From positions 303,785 to 367,784 of the forward strand of contig NZ_KZ319367.1 in assembly GCF_002744715.1 (NCBI RefSeq): a stretch of 64,000 nucleotides of DNA, written 5' to 3'. The position numbers and the translations under genes were made by a program. A model generated the notes under the pieces. It had not been told where the DNA came from. It saw only the letters and a program-made list of their open reading frames with translations, and did not search any database. Source of the stretch: Marinobacter profundi. GTDB taxonomy: Bacteria > Pseudomonadota > Gammaproteobacteria > Pseudomonadales > Oleiphilaceae. Positions 9,160 through 17,889 of the stretch are shown here, piece after piece. Positions within the stretch are counted from its first letter, which is position 1. Each line of letters starts with the position of its first letter.

Positions 9160-10269
9160 TTGAGCATCGTTTTCCGATATCTTACCCGTCAGGTGCTGAT
9201 CAGCATGGTTGCCGTGTCCGGCATTCTGTTGATGGTGTTCATGAGCGGTCGTTTTATCAAGTATCTGGCCAGTGCTGCCGAGGGCGAGATTTCCGGCGAC
9301 GTGTTGTTCCAGATCATGGCGTACCGCTTTCCGGGGTTCCTGGAGCTGATTCTGCCGCTGGGTTTCTTTATCGGCGTGCTGTTGGCGTACGGCAGGATGT
9401 ACCTCGAAAGCGAGATGACCGTGCTGTTTGCCTGCGGTGTCAGTGACCGCCAGGTGCTGGGACAGACTCTGGTCGGCAGCTTGCTGGTGATGCTGATTGT
9501 GGGCGCCATGAGCCTGTTTGTTTCGCCCTGGGGTATGAAACAGGTGGAGGCGATCTTCAACGAGCAGCGCAAGGCAACGGAATTCGAGATGCTGGCGCCG
9601 GGCCGGTTTCAGGATCTGTCGTCCGGCGGCCGCGTGACCTATACCGAATCTCTCAGTAAGGACAAGCGGGAGCTGAGAGGCGTCTTCATTGCCGAGTTTT
9701 CCCGTGATGAGCCGGGGGTGACCATTATCACCGCCGACACCGGTTCCCAGTTGCTGGACCAGAAAACCGGAAGTCGCTTCCTGATCCTTGAGGGCGGGGC
9801 CCGGTTTGAGGGCGTGCCAGGATATCTGGATTACCAGGTGACCGAGTTTGATGCCTATGGCCTGAAGATCCAGGCGGGCAGCGCCCGGGACCGTGAGCTG
9901 GAGGAAGCAGCCAGCACCCTCGAGCTGATGAAATCCGATGACCCCGAGGCTCGTGCCTTGCTGCATTGGCGTTTTTCCCTGCCGCTGATTGTGCCGATTG
10001 TGACCCTGCTGGCGGTGCGGCTGAGCCGGGTCAATCCCCGCCAGGGCCGGTTCTTCCACCTGTTGCCCGCCATGCTGGTTTACATCACCTACCTCGGCCT
10101 GCTGATTGTCGCCCGGGATGCCCTGGCCAGCGGCAAGGTGCCGGAATGGATCGGCATGCTCTGGGTGCACGCGCTGTTCCTTGCCTTCGCGCTGTGGCTG
10201 CAGTTTGGTCCGGCCTGGCTCTACCGCCGGCGCCTCACCAGGGAGGGGGAGCGGCATGCGCAAGCTTGA
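9160..10269 (+). CDS. lptF: LPS export ABC permease LptF
   Basis: Inner-membrane half of the LptB2FG transporter that extracts LPS and passes it to LptC. 369 aa starting at TTG 9160 (MSIVFRYLTRQVLISM). Three N-terminal helices (about residues 12-34, 50-80, 98-120), a periplasmic beta-jellyroll domain (about 130-265) and three C-terminal helices (about 270-350) fit YjgP/YjgQ architecture. The RYLTRQVL and ELILPLGFFIGVLLAYGRMY segments are characteristic. It overlaps lptG by 14 bp. LptF-LptG divergent from pepA is the usual gammaproteobacterial arrangement. Confidence 0.95.
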   Translation: MSIVFRYLTRQVLISMVAVSGILLMVFMSGRFIKYLASAAEGEISGDVLFQIMAYRFPGFLELILPLGFFIGVLLAYGRMYLESEMTVLFACGVSDRQVLGQTLVGSLLVMLIVGAMSLFVSPWGMKQVEAIFNEQRKATEFEMLAPGRFQDLSSGGRVTYTESLSKDKRELRGVFIAEFSRDEPGVTIITADTGSQLLDQKTGSRFLILEGGARFEGVPGYLDYQVTEFDAYGLKIQAGSARDRELEEAASTLELMKSDDPEARALLHWRFSLPLIVPIVTLLAVRLSRVNPRQGRFFHLLPAMLVYITYLGLLIVARDALASGKVPEWIGMLWVHALFLAFALWLQFGPAWLYRRRLTREGERHAQA

Positions 10270-11317
10270 TAACTATGTCATGCGGACCGTGGGCGGGGCG
10301 ATGTTCCTGGTCATGGTGGTGGTGCTTTCGCTGGATCTGATTTTCGGTTTTATCGCGGAACTGGACGACGCCCGTAACGATTACCAGACCCTGCAAGCGC
10401 TCGCCTATGTGTTCATGACCCTGCCGCGGCGGATCTACGATTACCTGCCGCTGGGTGCGTTCATGGGGTGCCTGGTGGGGCTGGGGGCCATGGCCAGCTC
10501 TTCCGAACTGACGGTGATCCGGGCTGCCGGGGTTTCGATCCGGCGGATTGTCTGGTCCGCCATGAAGCCGGCGCTGGTGGTGGTGGTGCTGGGCGTGCTG
10601 ATTGGTGAATATGTGGCGCCGCCGTTCGAGCGACTGGCCCAGAGCCAGAAGGCGGTTGCCCAGGGCGCCGGCCAGAACATCGCATCCGCCTCCGGCGTCT
10701 GGCACCGGGAAGGCGATACTTTCATGCACCTGAATGCCATCCAGCCCAACGGGGTAATGCATGGTGTATCCCTGTTCCGCTTTGATGAGAATCGCTGGAT
10801 GGCGTCGGCAACCTTTGCCAGCCGGGCAATCCACCAGGGCGATCACTGGCTGTTGCAGGATGTGTTAGTGACCCGTCTGAGTGAAGAACAGACCATCCGC
10901 GAGCGCCACAACAGCCTGCGCTGGGACACCGGGTTGTCGCCCGAGGTGCTCAGTGTCTTGATCGTCAAGCCGGAAAACCTGTCCATCGAGGGGCTTTACA
11001 CCTACGCCGGTTACCTGGATGAGCAGGGGCTCAGTTCGGCCACCTACTGGCTGGCGTTCTGGAAGAAGGTGCTCATGCCGGTAGGTACCGCGGTCATGGT
11101 GCTGGTGGCCATTTCGTTCATTTTCGGGCCGCTACGCTCGGTCACCATGGGCTTCCGGGTGTTTACCGGACTGATCGTAGGCCTGCTGTTCAAGTACATG
11201 CAGGACCTGCTCGGGCCCATGAGCCTGGTGTTCGGGTTCAATCCGGTACTGGCGATTGTGTTGCCGATAGCGATCAACGCGGTGGTCGGGGCGCTGCTGA
11301 TGCGGCGGGCCGGTTAG
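10256..11317 (+). CDS. lptG: LPS export ABC permease LptG
   Basis: Partner of LptF in the LPS extractor. 353 aa from ATG 10256 (MRKLDNYVMRTVGGAMFLVM), inside the end of lptF and preceded by GGGAGGGGGA. It has the same six-helix plus periplasmic-domain layout; YLPLGAFMGCLVGLGAMASSSELTVIRAAGVSI is the typical coupling-helix region. A hairpin with 7-bp arms (11305-11311/11319-11325) spans the stop codon but lacks a U-tract. The convergent RDD gene begins its stop only 21 bp away. Confidence 0.95.
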   Translation: MRKLDNYVMRTVGGAMFLVMVVVLSLDLIFGFIAELDDARNDYQTLQALAYVFMTLPRRIYDYLPLGAFMGCLVGLGAMASSSELTVIRAAGVSIRRIVWSAMKPALVVVVLGVLIGEYVAPPFERLAQSQKAVAQGAGQNIASASGVWHREGDTFMHLNAIQPNGVMHGVSLFRFDENRWMASATFASRAIHQGDHWLLQDVLVTRLSEEQTIRERHNSLRWDTGLSPEVLSVLIVKPENLSIEGLYTYAGYLDEQGLSSATYWLAFWKKVLMPVGTAVMVLVAISFIFGPLRSVTMGFRVFTGLIVGLLFKYMQDLLGPMSLVFGFNPVLAIVLPIAINAVVGALLMRRAG

Positions 11318-11338
11318 CGGCCCGCTCAAGGCTGCGTG

Positions 11339-11881
11339 TCAGCCCTTGGCCCTGGCTTGCTTCGGAACCTGAACCACGATACTGCCGGACATCCGGTCGG
11401 TGAGCGACAGGCCGTTGATGGGAAGGAACAGTGCCGCGATGGCGGGCAAGGTGAGAAGCAGGGTAATGCTGCCCAGGTAGTACCCCCCCAGCATGGCCAG
11501 GAAAACCACGGCCGCCGCCGTCAGGTAGCGCCGCAGCGCCTGGCTCCAGCTGACCGAGGTGCCATCCAGGTTCTCGATGCGGATGCGCCAGACCTGCATC
11601 CCCAGGGTCTGGCCGATCCTGGTCCAGAAGTAGGCAAAGAACAGGTAGAGCACCAGGAACAGCACGAACGTCAGCCCCGGATCCCCCGACAGTTGGCCTG
11701 CTTCCGCCAGCTGCTCATAGCGCTCCCAGCCGGTAATCCAGCCGGCAATCATCGTATACACCCAGGTTGCCACCAGCATGACGGCAATGCTGATGAGGCC
11801 GTCGTAGATGATGGCGAGTGCCCGTTTGACAAAGGTGGCAGGCGGGAAAAGTTCCTCGGCGTCGTGGAAGCGTCGGGGCAT
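11339..11881 (-). CDS. RDD family membrane protein
   Basis: 180 aa with the RDD fold: the Arg/Asp-Asp-like first helix (FVKRALAIIYDGLISIAVML), a second helix near residues 78-92, the IGQTLGMQVWRIRIENLDGTSVSWSQALRRYL block and a third hydrophobic region near 128-155. Substrate is unknown; some RDD proteins have been linked to ion exchange in halophiles, but nothing here shows that. It is divergent from alaS and commonly sits beside lptFG/pepA in this group of bacteria. Confidence 0.85.
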   Translation of the reverse strand: MPRRFHDAEELFPPATFVKRALAIIYDGLISIAVMLVATWVYTMIAGWITGWERYEQLAEAGQLSGDPGLTFVLFLVLYLFFAYFWTRIGQTLGMQVWRIRIENLDGTSVSWSQALRRYLTAAAVVFLAMLGGYYLGSITLLLTLPAIAALFLPINGLSLTDRMSGSIVVQVPKQARAKG

Positions 11882-11940
11882 GGAGTCTCCTGTGATGTTT
11901 CACGTTTTTCCTGTTCTCGGCGTGTGCTAGAGTAGCGGAT

Positions 11941-11969
11941 TTGCACACGCATGTAAGTATTCGTATTCA
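11941..11969 (+). promoter_or_regulatory. Predicted alaS promoter
   Basis: TTGCAC (11941-11946) and TATTCA (11964-11969) are separated by 17 bp, 53 bp upstream of the alaS ATG. Each hexamer matches the sigma-70 consensus at four or five positions. Predicted by eye only. Confidence 0.4.
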
Positions 11970-12022
11970 ATCGCGGACCCGACGGAGTCTCCCGAGGGTT
12001 TCTGGAAAGGTATCAAAGGGCT

Positions 12023-14653
12023 ATGAAAACCGCAGAGTTGCGACAGGCGTTTCTCGAGTATTTTAAACAGCAGGGCCATACCATTGTTCCGAGCAGTTCC
12101 CTGGTCCCGGCAGACGATCCAACCTTGCTGTTTACCAACGCGGGAATGAACCAGTTCAAGGACGTGTTCCTGGGCCGGGAAGAGCGCGACTACACCCGGG
12201 CTACCAGTTCCCAGAAATGCGTCCGCGCCGGTGGCAAGCATAACGACCTGGAAAACGTCGGCTACACCGCCCGTCACCATACCTTTTTCGAGATGCTCGG
12301 CAACTTCAGCTTCGGTGACTATTTCAAGCGTGACGCCATCAACTACGCCTGGACCTTCCTGACCGGCGAGCAGTGGCTGAACCTGCCCCAGGAAAAACTC
12401 TGGGTCACCGTGTACGCGGAAGATGACGAAGCCTACGACATCTGGAACCAGGAAATCGGCGTTCCGGCCGAGCGTATCGTCCGCATCGGTGACAACAAGG
12501 GTGGCCGGTACGCTTCCGACAACTTCTGGCAGATGGGCGATACCGGCCCCTGCGGACCCTGTACCGAAATCTTCTATGACCACGGCGCGGATGTGGCCGG
12601 AGGCCCTCCCGGCAGCCCGGATGAGGACGGCGACCGCTACATCGAGATCTGGAACGTCGTATTCATGCAGTACAACCGTACGGCCGACGGCGAGATGCTG
12701 AAGTTGCCCAAGCCGTCCGTGGATACCGGCATGGGGCTGGAGCGGATTGCCGCGGTCTTGCAGGGCGTCCACAGCAACTATGAAATCGACCTGTTCCAGG
12801 ATCTGCTCGCTGAGGCGTCCGCCATTCTGGGTGGCGTTGCCACCACCGAAGCGTCCCTGCGGGTTGTGGCCGATCATATCCGCTCCTGTGCCTTCCTGAT
12901 TGCGGATGGTGTCATGCCTTCCAATGAGGGGCGCGGGTTCGTGCTGCGCCGCATCATCCGTCGTGCGGCCCGTCACGGTAACAAACTGGGTGCCACCCAG
13001 CCGTTCTTCTACAAGCTGACCGGTGCCCTGGTGAAGCTGATGGGCGAAGCCTTTCCGCAGCTGGCCAGCAGCCAGAAGCAGATCGAGAAGGTGCTGTTGC
13101 AGGAAGAAGAGCAGTTTGCCAAGACCCTCGACAAGGGCCTGCGCCTGCTGGAACAGGACATTGCGGAGCTCAAGGGCAGTGAGATTCCGGGCGAGACGGT
13201 ATTCACGCTGTACGACACCTATGGCTTTCCGGTGGATCTCACCAACGACATTGCCCGTGAGCGTGGCCTGACCCTCGACTACGACGGCTATGAAAAGGCC
13301 ATGGAAGCCCAGCGGGAGCGGGCTCGTGCGGCCAGCAAGTTCGGTATCGACTACAACGCTGGCGGCCTCAATCTCGAGGGCAAGACCGAGTTTACCGGTT
13401 ACGAGCATATTGATGGCCACGAAACCATCCGCACCGTGCTGGTGGATGGCGAGGAACGCAATGCCCAGGCCGGTGACGAGGCGATTGTGGTGCTGGCACG
13501 TACCCCGTTCTATGCCGAGTCTGGCGGTCAGGTGGGGGATACCGGGCTGCTGACCTGGAGCGGTGGCCGCTTTCAGGTGACCGATACCCGCAAGGAAGGT
13601 GATAACCACCTGCATATCGGCACCGTGCTTGAAGGCGAGCTGTTTGCCGGCCTGGAAGTGGACGCCCGGATCGATCACGCCCGCCGCGAGCGGACCCGGA
13701 AGAACCACTCGGCGACTCACCTGATGCACGCAGCCCTGCGCAAGGTACTCGGTGAGCACGTCAGCCAGAAGGGCTCCCTGGTGGATCCGGACAAGCTGCG
13801 ATTCGACTTCTCCCATTTCGAGGCGGTTACGCCGGAGCAACTGCGGGAAATCGAGCGCCAGGTCAACGAGCAGATCCTTGCCAATACGGCAGTGGAAACC
13901 GAAATCACCGATATGGAACAGGCTCAGGCCAAGGGCGCCATGGCATTGTTCGGAGAGAAGTACGGTGATGTGGTTAGGGTGCTCAGCATGGGTACCGACC
14001 GCTACTCCGTGGAACTTTGTGGTGGTACTCACGTGGGCCGCACCGGCGATATCGGCCTGTTCCGCATTACCTCCGAAAGCGGTATTTCTTCCGGTGTGCG
14101 CCGGATCGAGGCGGTCACCGGCATGGGCGCCCTGGAATGGGTTGAACAGACCGAATCCACCCTGCGTGAAGCCGCCCGCCTGGTGAAAGGTTCCCGGGAG
14201 TCCCTGGTCGAGAAGGTTCAGCAGCTGGTTGACCGCAATCGTCAGCTGGAAAAGGACGTGGATGCCCTCAAGTCAAAACTGGCCAGCTCTGCCGGCAGCG
14301 ACCTGGCAGGTTCGGCGGTTGAGGTTGGCGGCTTGAAAGTGGTTGCCGCGGAACTGGAGGGTGCCGATCGCAAGGCACTGATGGATACCACCGATCAGCT
14401 CAAGAACAAACTGGGTGAAGGCGTGGTGGTGCTGGCCAGCGTCGAAGATGGCAAGGTCACCCTGGTTGCTGGTGTGACCAAATCCGCCACCGGTAAGATC
14501 AAGGCGGGTGACCTGATGAAGCATCTTTCCGAACAGGTTGGTGGCAAGGGCGGTGGTCGTCCCGATATGGCCCAGGGTGGCGGCAGCGATCCTTCGAAGC
14601 TGGCAGAGGCCCTGGCCGGCGTTGCGGGCTGGGTCGAGAAAAATATCGCTTGA
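12023..14653 (+). CDS. alaS: Alanyl-tRNA synthetase
   Basis: Class II synthetase for tRNA-Ala with editing. 876 aa, the standard length. Visible blocks: the catalytic N-terminus ([38 protein letters not shown]), the editing zinc ligands in the [12 protein letters not shown] motif (HxxxH), [15 protein letters not shown] for the second pair, and the C-terminal oligomerisation/C-Ala domain ending [12 protein letters not shown]. It is followed by a strong hairpin terminator before lysC. alaS-lysC-csrA-tRNA-Ser-tRNA-Arg is a conserved gammaproteobacterial neighbourhood. Confidence 0.98.
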   Translation: MKTAELRQAFLEYFKQQGHTIVPSSSLVPADDPTLLFTNAGMNQFKDVFLGREERDYTRATSSQKCVRAGGKHNDLENVGYTARHHTFFEMLGNFSFGDYFKRDAINYAWTFLTGEQWLNLPQEKLWVTVYAEDDEAYDIWNQEIGVPAERIVRIGDNKGGRYASDNFWQMGDTGPCGPCTEIFYDHGADVAGGPPGSPDEDGDRYIEIWNVVFMQYNRTADGEMLKLPKPSVDTGMGLERIAAVLQGVHSNYEIDLFQDLLAEASAILGGVATTEASLRVVADHIRSCAFLIADGVMPSNEGRGFVLRRIIRRAARHGNKLGATQPFFYKLTGALVKLMGEAFPQLASSQKQIEKVLLQEEEQFAKTLDKGLRLLEQDIAELKGSEIPGETVFTLYDTYGFPVDLTNDIARERGLTLDYDGYEKAMEAQRERARAASKFGIDYNAGGLNLEGKTEFTGYEHIDGHETIRTVLVDGEERNAQAGDEAIVVLARTPFYAESGGQVGDTGLLTWSGGRFQVTDTRKEGDNHLHIGTVLEGELFAGLEVDARIDHARRERTRKNHSATHLMHAALRKVLGEHVSQKGSLVDPDKLRFDFSHFEAVTPEQLREIERQVNEQILANTAVETEITDMEQAQAKGAMALFGEKYGDVVRVLSMGTDRYSVELCGGTHVGRTGDIGLFRITSESGISSGVRRIEAVTGMGALEWVEQTESTLREAARLVKGSRESLVEKVQQLVDRNRQLEKDVDALKSKLASSAGSDLAGSAVEVGGLKVVAAELEGADRKALMDTTDQLKNKLGEGVVVLASVEDGKVTLVAGVTKSATGKIKAGDLMKHLSEQVGGKGGGRPDMAQGGGSDPSKLAEALAGVAGWVEKNIA

Positions 14654-14681
14654 GCAACTGTTTTGCCGGCCGGCGGATGTT

Positions 14682-14687
14682 TATAAT
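14682..14687 (+). promoter_or_regulatory. Candidate lysC -10 element
   Basis: Perfect TATAAT in the alaS-lysC gap, 73 bp before the lysC ATG. The best -35 at 17-bp spacing is TGTTTT, which is poor. If used, its transcript would have to read through the hairpin at 14709-14733. Confidence 0.3.
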
Positions 14688-14708
14688 CCGTCGGTTTCGA
14701 TTTTGAGT

Positions 14709-14733
14709 GGCGGGGCGTGCTGCCCCGCCTTTT
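14709..14733 (+). terminator. Rho-independent terminator after alaS
   Basis: GGCGGGGC (14709-14716), loop GTGCT, GCCCCGCC (14722-14729), then TTTTAT. An 8-bp all-GC stem followed by a U-run is a strong intrinsic terminator. It lies only 27 bp before the lysC start and downstream of a TATAAT box, so attenuation of lysC is a possibility. Confidence 0.85.
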
Positions 14734-14759
14734 ATCCCTGATCAGGTATTGGGAAGACA

Positions 14760-15995
14760 ATGGCACTGTTGGTTCAGAAGTTTGGCGGTACATCCGTCGG
14801 TACCACCGACCGGATTGAAGCGGTTGCCGAAAAGGTCTGCCGCTTCCGCAAGGAAGGTCATGATGTAGTAGTGGTTGTCTCTGCAATGAGTGGCGAGACC
14901 AATCGGCTGATTGGCCTGGCCAATGCCATTATGGAAGAGCCGACGCCCCGTGAGATGGATGTGCTGGTGTCCACGGGCGAGCAGGTCACTATCGCGCTGC
15001 TTTCCATGGCATTGCAAAAACGTGGTTGTGACGCGCGTTCCTACACCGGCGCCCAGGTCCGAATCCTGACCGACAGTAGCCATACCAAGGCCCGCATCCG
15101 CCAGATTGACGAGCAGCGCATGCGTGAAGATCTCAGCGCAGGCCGCGTTGTTGTGGTCGCCGGCTTCCAGGGCATTGATGAGAACGGCAACATCACAACC
15201 CTGGGTCGGGGTGGATCCGACACCACCGCTGTGGCACTGGCCGCCGCGCTGAAAGCCGATGAGTGTCAGATTTACACCGACGTGGATGGTGTGTACACCA
15301 CCGACCCGCGGGTTGTTGACAGTGCCCGTCGCCTGGACCGCATCACCTTTGAAGAAATGATCGAGATGGCAAGCCTTGGATCCAAGGTGCTGCAGATCCG
15401 GTCAGTCGAGTTTGCAGGTAAATACAATGTTCCCCTGAGGGTCCTCTCAAGCTTTGCAGAAGGCGAGGGCACCCTGATCACTCTTGAGGATGACAACGCC
15501 ATGGAACAACCGGTTGTTTCCGGTATCGCTTTTAACCGCGACGAAGCCAAGCTGACGATTTCCGGTGTGCCGGATACCCCGGGCAGTGCCCTGCGTATCC
15601 TGAAGCCGGTCAGTGAGGCTAATATTGAAGTCGACATGATCGTCCAGAACGTGGGTGCGGATAACCGCACGGACTTCACCTTTACCGTGCACCGCAATGA
15701 CTTCAAGCGTGCCCGCGAGGTGCTGGAGCGTGTGAAGGACGAGCTTCATGCCCGCGAAGTCAGCGGTGACAGCAAGATTGCCAAGGTCAGCATCGTCGGT
15801 GTCGGTATGCGTTCCCACGCCGGTGTGGCAACCCAGATGTTCGAGGCGCTGTCCAACGAGGGCATCAATATCCAGATGATCTCTACTTCGGAAATCAAGA
15901 TTTCCGTGGTGATTGATGAAAAGTATCTTGAGCTTGCGGTTCGCGCACTTCATAGTGCTTTTGAACTGCACCAGAAGCCCGAGAACGAGGCCTGA
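14760..15995 (+). CDS. lysC: Aspartate kinase
   Basis: Phosphorylates aspartate, the first step to lysine, threonine, methionine and diaminopimelate. 411 aa, matching the monofunctional aspartokinase of Pseudomonas-like bacteria. Nucleotide site [20 protein letters not shown] at the N-terminus; [26 protein letters not shown] and [11 protein letters not shown] follow. The C-terminal ~150 residues form two ACT domains ([31 protein letters not shown] and [27 protein letters not shown]) that bind the feedback amino acid. csrA follows after 179 bp. Confidence 0.97.
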   Translation: MALLVQKFGGTSVGTTDRIEAVAEKVCRFRKEGHDVVVVVSAMSGETNRLIGLANAIMEEPTPREMDVLVSTGEQVTIALLSMALQKRGCDARSYTGAQVRILTDSSHTKARIRQIDEQRMREDLSAGRVVVVAGFQGIDENGNITTLGRGGSDTTAVALAAALKADECQIYTDVDGVYTTDPRVVDSARRLDRITFEEMIEMASLGSKVLQIRSVEFAGKYNVPLRVLSSFAEGEGTLITLEDDNAMEQPVVSGIAFNRDEAKLTISGVPDTPGSALRILKPVSEANIEVDMIVQNVGADNRTDFTFTVHRNDFKRAREVLERVKDELHAREVSGDSKIAKVSIVGVGMRSHAGVATQMFEALSNEGINIQMISTSEIKISVVIDEKYLELAVRALHSAFELHQKPENEA

Positions 15996-16092
15996 TTTCG
16001 CGAAACTCTTCCAGCGTAACCGGGTCTCCTCATAAGGGCGGCATTCATTGGTCTGGAGGGGCGACAATTACGTATAAGTGATTGTGCGCCTT

Positions 16093-16121
16093 TTGAACAA
16101 TGCGTGTCCCCACTATAAACT
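16093..16121 (+). promoter_or_regulatory. Predicted csrA promoter
   Basis: TTGAAC (16093-16098) is followed at 17 bp by TAAACT (16116-16121), or at 15 bp by TATAAA (16114-16119). It lies about 55 bp upstream of the csrA ATG. The leader then carries GGA at 16140-16142 and another GGA overlapping the ribosome site at 16171-16173, the type of site CsrA binds in its own mRNA in E. coli. Confidence 0.5.
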
Positions 16122-16174
16122 GAAGTATGTTTTTTCGTCGGAACAGCTAGCTCTGTATAAGGGAGTAAAAGGAC

Positions 16175-16372
16175 ATGTTGATTTTAACTCGCCGTGTTGG
16201 CGAAACCCTGATGGTGGGTGATGAAGTGACTGTCACCGTACTGGGGGTTAAGGGGAACCAGGTACGGATTGGAGTGAACGCACCGAAAGAGGTTGCTGTT
16301 CACCGGGAAGAGATTTATCAGCGCATTCAGAGTGAAAAAGACTCTGACGAGCCGGAAGAAGGCAACCGCTGA
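16175..16372 (+). CDS. csrA: Carbon storage regulator CsrA (RsmA)
   Basis: 65-aa RNA-binding translational regulator that binds GGA in hairpin loops near ribosome sites. The sequence is canonical: [18 protein letters not shown] at the N-terminus with the conserved RNA-contacting arginine, [30 protein letters not shown], and an acidic tail. The ribosome site (AAAAGGACATG) itself contains GGA, so autoregulation is likely by analogy. It sits between lysC and tRNA-Ser, the conserved place, and has its own terminator. Confidence 0.98.
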   Translation: MLILTRRVGETLMVGDEVTVTVLGVKGNQVRIGVNAPKEVAVHREEIYQRIQSEKDSDEPEEGNR

Positions 16373-16384
16373 GTGGTCAAGAAA

Positions 16385-16418
16385 AAACCGTTCGAGGGAA
16401 ACCCGGACGGTTTTTTTT
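16385..16418 (+). terminator. Rho-independent terminator after csrA
   Basis: AAACCGT/ACGGTTT outer stem with an inner GGG/CCC pair around AAA, followed by eight T residues (16411-16418). Starts 12 bp after the csrA stop. Confidence 0.85.
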
Positions 16419-16480
16419 ATTTGTGTTGAATCAGATGAAAAAAATCCTCTGTCAACCCTATGAAAACTGAAAAATCATGG

Positions 16481-16486
16481 TAGTAT
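16481..16486 (+). promoter_or_regulatory. Candidate -10 box of the tRNA cluster
   Basis: TAGTAT followed by a GC-rich discriminator (ACGCCCCG), the pattern typical of stringently controlled stable-RNA promoters, 15 bp before the tRNA-Ser gene. No clear -35 at 17 bp. The string GGTAGTATACGC recurs at 27041-27052 upstream of dbpA. Confidence 0.4.
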
Positions 16487-16501
16487 ACGCCCCGTTCTCA
16501 A

Positions 16502-16593
<92 letters not shown>

Positions 16594-16669
16594 TTCCATT
16601 TGCGGAAGGCAGAGAACCGTTGAGGTAGCACTCAACTTCTGAAGAAGTCCGAAATGAGAGTTTTGATGC

Positions 16670-16746
16670 GCGGCTGTAGCTCAGCTGGATAGAGTACCTG
16701 GCTACGAACCAGGCGGTCGGAGGTTCGAATCCTCCCAGCCGCGCCA
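16670..16746 (+). tRNA. tRNA-Arg (anticodon ACG), copy 1
   Basis: 77 nt with encoded CCA. Acceptor GCGGCTG pairs with CAGCCGC, D-arm AGCTCAGCTGGATAGAGT, anticodon loop CTACGAA (ACG, read as ICG for CGN arginine codons), T-arm GGAGGTTCGAATCCTCC. 78 bp downstream of tRNA-Ser. Confidence 0.97.
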
Positions 16747-16807
16747 TTTATTCAAAATACTCTTGATTTCAGTAAAAAGTTGGTTAGCCAACAATGCAAA
16801 GTTTCAA

Positions 16808-16884
16808 GCGGCTGTAGCTCAGCTGGATAGAGTACCTGGCTACGAACCAGGCGGTCGGAGGTTCGAATCCTCCCAGCCGCGCCA
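16808..16884 (+). tRNA. tRNA-Arg (anticodon ACG), copy 2
   Basis: Identical over all 77 nt to copy 1, 61 bp downstream of it. The flanks differ, so only the tRNA body is duplicated, like the argVYZQ tandem of E. coli. A terminator follows at once. Confidence 0.97.
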
Positions 16885-16896
16885 TATCAAATAAAG

Positions 16897-16922
16897 AACC
16901 CCGCCTCGCGCGGGGTTTTTTA
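16897..16922. terminator. Bidirectional terminator between tRNA cluster and atp operon
   Basis: AACCCCGC-CTCGC-GCGGGGTT (16897-16917) with TTTTT on the plus side and, read on the minus strand, TTCTTTATTT after the stem. It can end both the tRNA transcript and the convergent N-ATPase operon, whose last stop is at 16986. Confidence 0.85.
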
Positions 16923-16985
16923 TTTGCAGATCTCGGAGTCTGAAAGGATTTGAACCGAAAGAGGTTCGACCGAAGCACCGCCACG

Positions 16986-17888
16986 CTAACGCGACCGCCC
17001 GGCATCGGTTTCAATAGCCTCGAATCCGGCGACAAGGTCCAGCAGTTCCGAGGTAATGACGGTTTGCCTGGCACGCCGGTAATCCATCGTTACGTCACCA
17101 AGTCGTTCCTCCAGGTTGCGCTCAGCCGCCTGCATGGCGGCCAGGCGTCCGCCATGTTCGCTGGCCTGGGATTCTGCACAGGCCCGGAAGATAACCACGA
17201 AAAGGTACTGGTCCAGCAGGCGGCTGAACAGCGCCTGCCGGTCCATGGTGTAGGTGGGCAGGCTCCGTGACGGCCAGGGCTCTTCTTCCAGCCGGTGAAA
17301 GCGTCTCAGGTTCACCGGTAACAGTTCGATACCTGTGGGGCGATAACTCTGCATGCTGGAGTGGCGGTTATAGAACAGGTACACATAGTGCACTCCGCCT
17401 TGTTCCCGCCATTCGTCAATCTTCAGAAGGATCTGGCCGACCATCCTGGTAATCTGGCTTGCCGAGCCTGGTACCGAAAAGTCTGCCTCAACAGGTTGCC
17501 CGGCATGCTCGAGACTGGCGGCGGCGCGGGCCCCCACCGCCAGGATCCTGCGGCTGTCCCGGTCGGCCGGAATGCTGTCCATGCGCTGTAGTGAATACTC
17601 CACGATGTCCTCGTTGAAGCGCCCGCACAGTCCGTGGTCCGAGCCGAAAACGACCGCGCCCAGGCGGTGGTTTGCCTTCGGTGATCCTCCTGCAAAGCTC
17701 GCGGGATCAAAGTCCTTCAGAACCACGTGCAGCCCCATTTCCACCGTGCGGTAGTAGCCCGCCAGTGCCCTGACCGCCTGTTCATACTGGTGGATGTTGG
17801 CTGCGGAAAGCGCTTTCATGGTCTTGACGATGCCACGAAGGTCGCCAAGGCTGTCCAGCTGATTCTGCAGATGCTCGAGAGATTCCAT
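16986..17888 (-). CDS. atpG: N-ATPase gamma subunit
   Basis: Central rotor shaft of the rotary ATPase. 300 aa from ATG 17888 (MESLEHLQNQLDSLGDLRGIVKTMKALSAANI); the conserved N-terminal coiled-coil helix with VKTMKALSA fits gamma. GAVVFGSDHGLCGRFNEDIV and the C-terminal helix TMDYRRARQTVITSELLDLVAGFEAI are also typical. It starts 1 bp after the atpA stop. It is diverged relative to housekeeping gamma subunits, as expected for the N-type branch. Last gene of the operon. Confidence 0.9.
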   Translation of the reverse strand: MESLEHLQNQLDSLGDLRGIVKTMKALSAANIHQYEQAVRALAGYYRTVEMGLHVVLKDFDPASFAGGSPKANHRLGAVVFGSDHGLCGRFNEDIVEYSLQRMDSIPADRDSRRILAVGARAAASLEHAGQPVEADFSVPGSASQITRMVGQILLKIDEWREQGGVHYVYLFYNRHSSMQSYRPTGIELLPVNLRRFHRLEEEPWPSRSLPTYTMDRQALFSRLLDQYLFVVIFRACAESQASEHGGRLAAMQAAERNLEERLGDVTMDYRRARQTVITSELLDLVAGFEAIETDAGRSR

Positions 17889-17889
17889 A

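Noticed and set aside
11927..14032. A 701-codon open frame opposite alaS
   Set aside because: Same effect: antisense shadow of a strongly conserved synthetase gene.
14654..14759. Lysine riboswitch upstream of lysC
   Set aside because: The whole gap is about 105 bp and the possible leader about 66 nt, far shorter than the lysine aptamer.
16935..16970. tRNA T-arm-like remnant (GGTTCAAATCC on the minus strand) after the tRNA cluster
   Set aside because: The flanking bases do not pair as a T-stem and no acceptor or anticodon arm can be drawn.
16808..16985. tRNA-Arg copy 2 as an integration (att) site for the atp operon
   Set aside because: No partial copy of the tRNA 3' end was found at the far side of the operon, and no integrase gene is present.
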